Source: Enoplolaimus lenunculus (Eukaryota > Nematoda > Enoplea > Enoplida > Thoracostomopsidae). Taken from it: a stretch of DNA of 64,000 nt. The notes beneath the pieces are model-generated. The model was not told the origin of the DNA and did not search any database. It saw nothing but the letters and a program-made list of their open reading frames with translations. The translations under genes and the position numbers were made by a program. Shown here in pieces: positions 56,747-64,000 of the stretch. Location of the stretch: positions 1 through 64,000 of the forward strand of contig JASANG010000179.1 in the NCBI GenBank assembly GCA_030248215.1, read 5' to 3'. The first letter of the stretch is position 1; each line of letters starts with the position of its first letter.

Positions 56747-56902
56747 CTTACCTTTGTTGACGGCTTTAAGCTGTATTCTCTCTCAATGATATGGATTGAT
56801 TTAGATGCAAATGAGGCAGACGATGCAAGATTAAGATTAAATTCTGACAAGTTACTATTAACAGCCATAGGATTGGAACCTTCGAAAAGTCAAACTGTGT
56901 AA
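56747..56902 (+). CDS. Possible terminal exon of an unidentified gene
   Basis: After TTTCGATTGCAG a frame reads LTFVDGFKLYSLSMIWIDL then DANEADDARLRLNSDKLLL and TAIGLEPSKSQTV to TAA. The composition (acidic/basic mix, few low-complexity runs) and the good acceptor suggest a real C-terminal exon. The frame also runs upstream through intron-like AT-rich sequence. It could belong with 52118-52215, but no linking exon was found. Family unknown. Confidence 0.35.
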   Translation, partial: LTFVDGFKLYSLSMIWIDLDANEADDARLRLNSDKLLLTAIGLEPSKSQTV

Positions 56903-56935
56903 AAATGAAAATCACAAGATAACCAAAATGATTTA

Positions 56936-57112
56936 GGCCCTTGTAAAAATCAGGGGCGGAACGTTTTTCTACGGGACTGCAATTGAAAAAAGTTTACGCG
57001 TTAGACAATTTTTTGCGTAGGTTTAGACTTTGGTATAAGCTCATTTTTACGAATAGGAATAGGCTTAGGGATATGCGTATACTACTGTTACGGCCCTGTT
57101 CTATACATTGGC
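56936..57112 (-). mobile_element. Family A MITE
   Basis: GGCCCTTGTAAAAATCAGGG to CCTGTTCTATACATTGGC; complete, worn core. Confidence 0.82.
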
Positions 57113-57654
57113 GATGCTTTATGAAAACAAAACCAAAACATCTATCTAGCTCTAAATAAACCTAAATGATATCAAGATACAGTTTTAAAAGCTAAAACAC
57201 AATTTCTTCAACATATTTGGAATTAGCTGCTCGTCGAAATCTTTAAAGTGTTTTGGTCACTTTACGTTCCATACATAACTATCGCCTAAACACACTTTCC
57301 GACACGTTTAAAGTTAGGTAAAGGCATAGGCTAAAACTAAGGCTTAGATATTAAACCTGTTCCTAAACCTAAGCTTAAACCTAAGGCTACAGAACGAAGT
57401 TTACAAGTACCCTTAAACCAAACCCGGATGATTAATCCGAAGTGTGGATGTCAACCTATTCCACTGCTTAAAACGTAAAACTATTTCGAAGCCTGTTCTA
57501 TTGATGACATATACCATATTTGATACTGGGACAATGTATACTTTACTGCCGTCAGAAAATCCCGCCGTGCCAGTTAATAAATTTATTGGTTTTGTTTCTG
57601 GTGGGATTTTAGGATTTTGGCATTTCGTGATTTAAATAGAATTCATTGCAAGCA

Positions 57655-58135
57655 TTTCCTTGGGCTTAGGCTTTACGATTAGGCATAGAGTTAGGCGTTT
57701 ACGCGTTGGATCTGGCGTAAGCTTAGATATGTAGACTTTAGACGTGCCTTAGCTAAATAGCTTTAGGCTTTGACTAGGCTACAGCTAAGGCTTAGGCTTA
57801 ATAGGCTTAGGCCTAGGCTTAAGCTTAGGCTTAGGCTTAGGTTAAGACTTAACAGGCTTTAAGAGCAGGCTTTGGTCTAAACATAGATTAGAGCTTAGCT
57901 TTAGGCATGGGCTTAGGTCTAGGCTAGCAGGCTTTGGTTTAAGCATACATTAGACCGTAAATGGCATAGACTTGGACTTAAGCTTAGGCCGAGGCTTTAG
58001 GAATAGGCTTTGGTTTAAACATGGATTAGGTCCTGAATTACCCTTGGGCCATACCTTATGCTTAACCTTAGACTTAGTCTTAGGCTTGGGCTTAGATTTT
58101 GGCTTAGATTTAGGCTTAGGCTTTAGGAGCACTCT
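57655..58135 (-). repeat. Long degenerate (TTAGGC)-type tract
   Basis: About 480 bp dominated by GGCTTAGGCTTAGG-like hexamers with drift (CTTTAGGC, CTTAGACTTA). No family A termini bound it, so it is a free-standing tract rather than a MITE core. Confidence 0.85.
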
Positions 58136-58560
58136 ACCTTCGACCACATCCCGAAATCCTAAAATCCCACCTGCGATCACATTCCGAATCCCAAAATCCC
58201 ACCTTCGACCAAATACTGAAATTGCAAAATCTCAAAATCCCACATTCGACCATGTACCGAAGCCCAAAAATTCCAAAATCCCACCATCAGCCGTATCCCA
58301 AAATCCCAAAATCCCATCTTCGTCTATATATCCCGAAAATTCCAAAATCATAAAATCCCACCTTAGACCATAACCTAAAATCTTAAAATTCCACCTTCGA
58401 CCATATCCAGAAATCCTCAAGTTCCAAAATCCCCAAGCACCTTCCACCATATCACAAAATCCCCCTTCGACCATATCCCAAAATCCCATAATCCAAAAAT
58501 CCCACACATTCGACCGTATCCCGAAATCCCAAAATCAAAGCTTCCACCATACCTCAAATT
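58136..58560 (+). repeat. Degenerate CCAAAATCCC minisatellite
   Basis: Units of about 35-45 bp built from TTCGACCATATCCCGAAAT and CCCAAAATCCCA. It directly follows the TTAGGC-like tract. Confidence 0.88.
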
Positions 58561-59540
58561 CTTGTGATGGGACGGTGGTGATTTTTTGACGGCATCAAGG
58601 TTAACATCAAACCATCCATATTTGTAATATATATATTATATATAAATATATATTGTATATATACAAGTTGTATTGAATGCCCCTCGGCGATTTACTGAAC
58701 CACAAAAAGTAACAAAAGCTTGAACAACAGCCCTCGCGAGCCAAAAAACGAAATTGAAACTTTTTTATTAAGTAACTTAGTCAGAGATACAAAGAAACTG
58801 TAGAAGACTAGCTTTTTAGGCTCAGCCGGATGGCATAGTACATTTAGTTTATACTTAACATCATAATATATCTTACGTATACCAGCGGGGCCCACAGAGT
58901 GGGTCGGTGCTGGGGGGGGGGGGGGGCTCATAAGCCTCTCAACCCCGTCAGAATTTTTTTGTTGATGGTAAATCAGTAAGAAGTGTTTGCTTTATAAATT
59001 TTCTAATTTTGTGTCTATCTATACGAACTTATTTAAATCTGTAGCGTCTGACATTCGAATATCTTAAGCAATTTTGTCGACGACTTAAAATCCATAGCAA
59101 CATATGACTTCCCCCGGTTAGACATCCCTGGATCTACTGTTGGTTACGCGTTAGCTACTATTTTACATTTTACACCGGTGGGGCAAGTTTGGTATATGTT
59201 ACCACTTAAACATATGAGACAAATTTTGTTGGCAGAGGGGAGACTAGCGAGTTGCCCTATGCAAATCATGACTTGAAAACGTGCAAAATTGCAACTATAA
59301 CCGGTTGCTTATGTTGAATACCGCCGTATTACTAGACAGGGTGCAAAGGAATCATTATATGGCGTATAATTGAGGTCCGAATACTGAATTGATTGAGCTC
59401 ATTCTGAATTAATTGGTCGATGTTCGCCAGAATTATTAATGAACTCAGAGTCAGTTGATGTTTACTGTTGTTAACTCAGCAATCGCTAAAAATGACTAAT
59501 TCGTCTTTCTTGGAGTTGATTATTAATCAACCATCCTACT
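58561..59540. other. Stretch with repeat fragments, no gene
   Basis: An AT-microsatellite at 58628-58665, a family G-like piece with CCCTCGCGAGCC at 58730, a poly-G run at 58911-58926, and a family D piece at 59380-59550. Confidence 0.5.
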
Positions 59541-59542
59541 GC

Positions 59543-59912
59543 AGGGTGTAACTGGATATCCGTTTCCGTTATAGTAATGACGGAAATTTTTGTTTTTTGG
59601 CACGCTGAATGTTTGCTATGAATCATTGTAATCTTAAGCTATTTTTCATTTGCAGAGATGCTGCAATTGTTGCCGAAATGAACTAAAAATTACGAATCTC
59701 TATTGAAAATGTTAAAAATTTCGATGCATCTGCCAATTTTTGTTTAATATTTTGAGAAAATTGGTGAATATTTGCATGTCTCAATTGTATTTTCAGAAAA
59801 TTAAAAAAACATCTTTGAAACTTTTATATTACAATATCCGTTTTCCGTTCCAGTTTCCTGATTTTGATCACAGTTCGTTTCCATATTTTTTATGATACGT
59901 TTACACCTGCCC
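59543..59912 (-). mobile_element. Family E MITE, full length
   Basis: AGGGTGTAACTGGATATCCG to TTTATGATACGTTTACACCT; interior GCAGAGATGCTGCAATTG as in 41245. Confidence 0.83.
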
Positions 59913-60370
59913 CTGCGGACTTTACAAAGGTGCTAAAGAAGCAATTCACATTTGTAAGTTTCTAGATGTAACAAGTATTAAACGAAATTGTCATTTTCTT
60001 TTACAGATTTATTCTAATGTGTATTCCTTTAGGCTTAACAAGCATACGTTTAAGCTATTAAGAAGGAAGCGAAATCTCAAAACAAGGGCGTCGATTTTAA
60101 TAGTCAAACCTAACATTATTCTACACCAATCAATAGGTTTTCAATGCCCTGTAGCGAACACTTTGATTAGTTTTTCCGTCAGAAATTAAAATGCGTTTGG
60201 AACTGTATTCGAATATAAAGAAATTTGAAATATTTTAATAAAATTTTAAACTCAAAAACATAAATTGAACAAACGAAACAAACTTCGGTTTTCTCAAGTT
60301 GAGATGCGTAAACTCAAAGTTTGCATCCAATTATTTTTTCTAACCACTTGTCGATATATGTATATATTAG

Positions 60371-60377
<7 letters not shown>

Positions 60378-60412
<35 letters not shown>

Positions 60413-60438
60413 TATACATATATATCACACATATATCA
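60378..60438. repeat. (TA)n/(ATATAC)n microsatellite
   Basis: Long AT dinucleotide run followed by ATATACATAT steps. Confidence 0.93.
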
Positions 60439-60439
60439 G

Positions 60440-60810
60440 GGTGCAACCGGAAGTGAAAAATACCGGAGCCAGAGCCGGAGGTAAACGAGACTTGCCAGAG
60501 CCAGAGGTGAGGCGAAATTAAGTAATAAAAATGATGGTTAAGTAGTCAATTTTAGCCAATATCAGCAAAATGTTGTTAAGTTGTTTTTGGTTTCACGCTA
60601 ATTTTCTGCCGAATTTCGGCAATTCTTTCATGAAAATTGTGACAGAAGTCATTTGAAACCCGCTAAACAGATAAATTTAGGAAAATTATGCAAAATTTTA
60701 CTACCGAAATTGCCGGAACCTCCGGGAAAAATTCTACCGGAGTCGGAGGCCAATTTGCTGCCGGAGCCGGAGCTGGAGGCAGACAGTCCGGTTGTACCCT
60801 GATATATATT
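60440..60810. mobile_element. Family E-related MITE with CCGGAG steps
   Basis: CAGGGTGCAACCGGAAGTGA and CAGTCCGGTTGTACCCTG are inverted ends; repeated GCCGGAGCCGGAG motifs lie near both. A fragment of a second copy lies at about 61020-61160. Confidence 0.8.
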
Positions 60811-62400
60811 CAAGGACGTCGGCATAGCTGTAGTCAAGATTCATATCGGGAAGATATAATCTCATTTTCATCAACTCTAGAACAAGAATGAACCGGGTCC
60901 TGTTCAAATATCTGTAGCAAATGTTTGTCTCTCAAAGTCTCTGCAGTAACTCCGGCGAGGGATACAATCCCCTATATTTAAAAATGAATGCCCGATCTCG
61001 AACCCACAATTTTTTGTTATAAAACCTGGACATAGAGCCGGATCCGGAATTTCTCAAAGTATAAAACCAGGAATCAAACCGAGAATTTTATCGGTGAAAC
61101 TACTCAGAACAAATGGCGTACCCGGACCCGGATGCAACTCTAATGGTGTTACCCTGCGCCTGTTTTATAGGTTGTGCTCACAAGCCTCGCTTTATTCTAG
61201 TTGTTCATACTCAACGACTACAGAAAACAAGTGTAAATTGATATTTTCACACAAACCGTATTTGATATGATTTTGTTGTTTTATTGTTTCGATAAATTAA
61301 ATCTACTCACGGCCTGTAGCACCTGAATACGAAAGAGCTTACCACACGCACACTAGCTGAACCAGAGAGGGGGCGGAAAGGCGGCATATGCCAACTCCCC
61401 CTGTCAGAAATTTCCAGGGTGCCATCAAACCAGTAGAGAATTCGATCATTGATAGGAATCCAAGCATCAAACGACGTGCAGGGGTTTTTAGGTGTCAGTG
61501 AGACCCATGTGTTTTCCTATGGATGTCAACGGATACCCCAGATATCACTGTTCTGTTTACGCAGGAGCCATTACTCAGTAAACCTTACAAGATCCCAAAA
61601 GGATGCTTTGAAGGGCAATGATAGGTACAAAACTTAACTGTAAAATATTAACAGATGTTTCATACATCACAAGAGACAATAACTATATCTATATTATTAA
61701 AACTGGAACACACCACGATACATAATTTGAACACATTTAATAGACTTAGAACTATGAAACGACGAACAAACGTTGAATATACTTCAAAGTCAATATTTGT
61801 AAGTTCAATGACACTTTTGTTGTTTCCCACACTACGCAAATGTGAGGGAAACTTTCACACTTGTAACATTCAAGTTAATCTTGTTTTCGTGTTTTAAAAA
61901 CTAGTTTCTAACGCGAAAAAATTAGCGTCAATTTTGCGTAAGTTGTCTCATCGGAGCTGCCGCCCCCTTAACCCCCTGAGATTTATACGGTACGTTTGGC
62001 CTGCTCGCTCGCTTTAAGTTCGGAAGCTTTTTCACCATTATAAATCGCACTTCGACCCCATTTCAGATATTTCCAGTTCCGCTACTGAATATTTACTTAT
62101 TGATTGAAAAAACACTCTAAATCAAATTCCCACAAGTTTCATAAACCTACGCTTTAGTGTGTAGGGGTCAATAGGTCACGGTAAAAATAACGTTTTTGCT
62201 AATTATTATTTAAGCTTATTTTGTATTTACGTTAACACTAACAATAAAACCGTAAACAAAAGAAATCACACTTAAAGGATTGTCAAAATTTCGCTATAGG
62301 AAATGGTTAAGATTCATAATTTTTAGAAAAGTGGAATGGAACAAAGGCGCCCACCTCCGGGTACACGTTACGTCATGGCTGTGTACTGTGTAGGCGTAAC
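60811..62400. other. Gene-poor stretch
   Basis: About 1.6 kb. A worn E-related piece with GGACCCGGATGCAACTCTAA lies near 61120, and a family G core CTGCTCGCTCGCTTTAAG at 62000. No exon found. Confidence 0.45.
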
Positions 62401-62612
62401 CACATTGCAAAAAATGGTGAGTCAAATTGACCGCTTCAAATAGCCTCTACGGGACTACAGAAGCTGAGTCAAATTCGACTCCGAGATGAGACAAACGTGC
62501 GACTGAGTGAGTAGAATTTGTAGTCTAGCGGAGTTGAATTTGGCTCAGTTTTTGTGTAGTCTCGTAGAGTCTATTTCAGAGAGAGTCAATTTTACTAACC
62601 ATTTTTTCAGTG
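62401..62612. mobile_element. Family C hairpin MITE, copy 3
   Basis: CACATTGCAAAAAATGGTGA to AACCATTTTTTCAGTG; the arms have more mismatches than in the two copies at 26190 and 26522. Confidence 0.88.
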
Positions 62613-62799
62613 CAGTACTGGAACGATGCGTTTGGATAAATTTTGAAACGTACTGCAAAAATTTTAAAATTTAGGCTTTTAAAATTGCAAATTGTTAAAC
62701 GATGATTCAATACTAGACACTGCTTTTAAGTGGCAGAAATTAAATACGTTTGAAAGGGAACAATCCAAATCCAACAATCCAACCTTTATGATACACCAC

Positions 62800-62952
62800 T
62801 GGGCCCAACTATTAAAGTTGACCCTGGATGAGTTGATTATTTAACTCAGAAATGAATTGAATCAACTTAAAATTCCAAGTTCTGATTGTCTTAAGACTCA
62901 GTCGTCCAACTCATTCTGAGTTAAAATCAACCCACTAAAATTTACACTGTAA
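62800..62952. mobile_element. Family D MITE, short copy
   Basis: TGGATGAGTTGATTATTTAA to ACCCACTAAAATTTACACTG; internal deletion relative to full copies. Confidence 0.7.
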
Positions 62953-63610
62953 CGGTGTTTCATTAAAATACAATTTTCTGGCTGTTTTTTTGCAATTAGC
63001 GAGTTCTCCTAAAAATCTAAGAGTGTCTTTTTTAAGAGTGAAACTACCAACAGAAAAGAAAATAATGGTCAAAGTGGTATTTACTTAAAGGTAAAGATAG
63101 CAGATGATATACAGTTGGTCTATGGCATTTGAAGTAATTATCGCAACGGTTAAGTGCTACAACAATATTCACCAGCGTATTTTAACCTGAACAGGCAGGA
63201 AGCTGAGCTAAATTAGAATCGAATTGCTAGGCTTAGGATTGGTGCCGAGTTTAGAGTTGACACTCTTCGAACCATGAGAAATCTCGGTAGTTGTTTCTGT
63301 ATAGTGCCTAAGCGATAGGTTTGGAATTATACAGAGAGATAAGGACTATTGCTAGATGATATGAATATTATTAGCGGGAAGTTAGCCGGTGCAAAAATTA
63401 CAACGTCTCAGGCCGCATAAATTAGACCTTGGATATCAAGTCGTATAAAGGCACGCGTGTGTCGCCGTTTTTGATGAAAAATTTTGTCAAATTCACGGGT
63501 TTTTTAAACCGATCAAATTTTTTAAAGGTGAAACATTTCTTGTGGGAACTGAAAAAACATTTCGTCAAAAAATAATTCTCCACAATTAAGCCTTTGTTGA
63601 AGGATTTTTT

Positions 63611-64000
63611 TTGAAAATAGCGGCTTCAGAAATACCCGAAGACCATTTTGATTTGGAAATGCCGGATACGAAAATACCGGAAAAATTGTTGGTTTCCAGC
63701 AGTTGCTGCTTCAGAAATACCGGAAGACCATTTGATTTGGAAATGCCGGATATGAATATGCGGGAAAAAATTGTCGCTCCAGCAGTTGCTGCTTCAGAAA
63801 TACCGGAAGACCATTTGATTTGGAAATGCCGGATACGAAAATACCGGAGAATCCGTTGGTTTCCAGCAGCTTGTTTTTAGAAATACCCGAAGACCATTTT
63901 GATTTGGAAATGCCGGATACGAAAATACCGGAAAAAATCGGTTGGTTTCCAGCAAGTCGGCGCCGCTTCAGAAATACCCGAAGACCATTTTGATTTGGAA
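63611..64000 (+). repeat. About 86-bp tandem array running off the right edge
   Basis: At least four units begin GCTTCAGAAATACCCGAAGA and contain TTGGAAATGCCGGATACGAA. Unit lengths differ slightly, so the reading frame shifts between units and no protein is indicated. The array continues past the window. Confidence 0.92.

Noticed and set aside
57950-58507. Lys/Pro-rich and Trp/Gly/Phe-rich frames
   Set aside because: They come from the degenerate TTAGGC-like tract and the CCAAAATCCC minisatellite.

Overview
This window is AT-rich, intron-bearing animal DNA. It has short conserved exons with GT/AG junctions, a rhodopsin-class neuropeptide GPCR, a divergent single-domain ionotropic receptor and beta-ureidopropionase, which together suggest an invertebrate, probably a protostome. 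The species is not identifiable from the sequence. I see no rRNA, CRISPR, bacterial operon, LINE or LTR element.

Host genes, left to right. (1) A RING-H2 reading frame on the minus strand (about 500-1583) sits inside a 0.5-kb-arm inverted repeat at the left edge. (2) Beta-ureidopropionase, plus strand, 4085-11956: ten exons rebuilt here, including a 27-nt micro-exon; the 5' exons lie left of the window. (3) An NTF2-like/SnoaL-like small protein, minus strand, 17945-15711: three exons, last exon not found. (4) A 73-residue secreted Gly/Trp/Tyr-rich peptide, plus strand, 27636-28648: two exons. (5) A divergent ionotropic (glutamate-like) receptor, plus strand, 32267-34613: two exons. (6) An NPY/RYamide/luqin-type GPCR, minus strand, 39698-36105: three exons. 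(7) Two possible orphan exons, 52118-52215 and 56747-56902. The genes have unrelated functions and I see no sign of a shared pathway.

Most of the rest is repeats. At least ten families of short inverted-terminal elements without transposase (MITE-like) can be recognised by comparing copies within the window. The dominant one (family A, about 30 copies) has ends like GGCCCATGTATAGAACAGG around a core of CCTAAG hexamers, i.e. (TTAGGC)n on the other strand, the nematode-type telomere motif. Several copies hold nested insertions, one with a clean 8-bp target duplication. Other families: B (ACCCGAATAAGAGGGG ends), C (210-bp near-perfect hairpins rich in TGAGTCA), D (TGTAAATTCCAATGAGTT ends), E (GTGTAAACGGATAG ends), F (ATATATGTCGTA ends), G (GCGAGCGAAGCGAGC core), H (AAATATGTGTAGCACCTAT), I (GGGCCCGTAGCCA ends), J (CAGGGTTCGAAC ends), K (AGGGTTGCGCTATAC ends), plus single fold-backs and tRNA-derived SINE-like units.

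There are striking tandem arrays: a 20-bp CpG-rich array inside a family K element (2271-2600), a 75-bp satellite in UPB1 intron 5 (7408-8660), a 36-bp array that starts at the GPCR exon-1 splice donor and repeats its donor-like sequence about 15 times (38715-39255), and an approximately 86-bp array running off the right edge (63611-64000).
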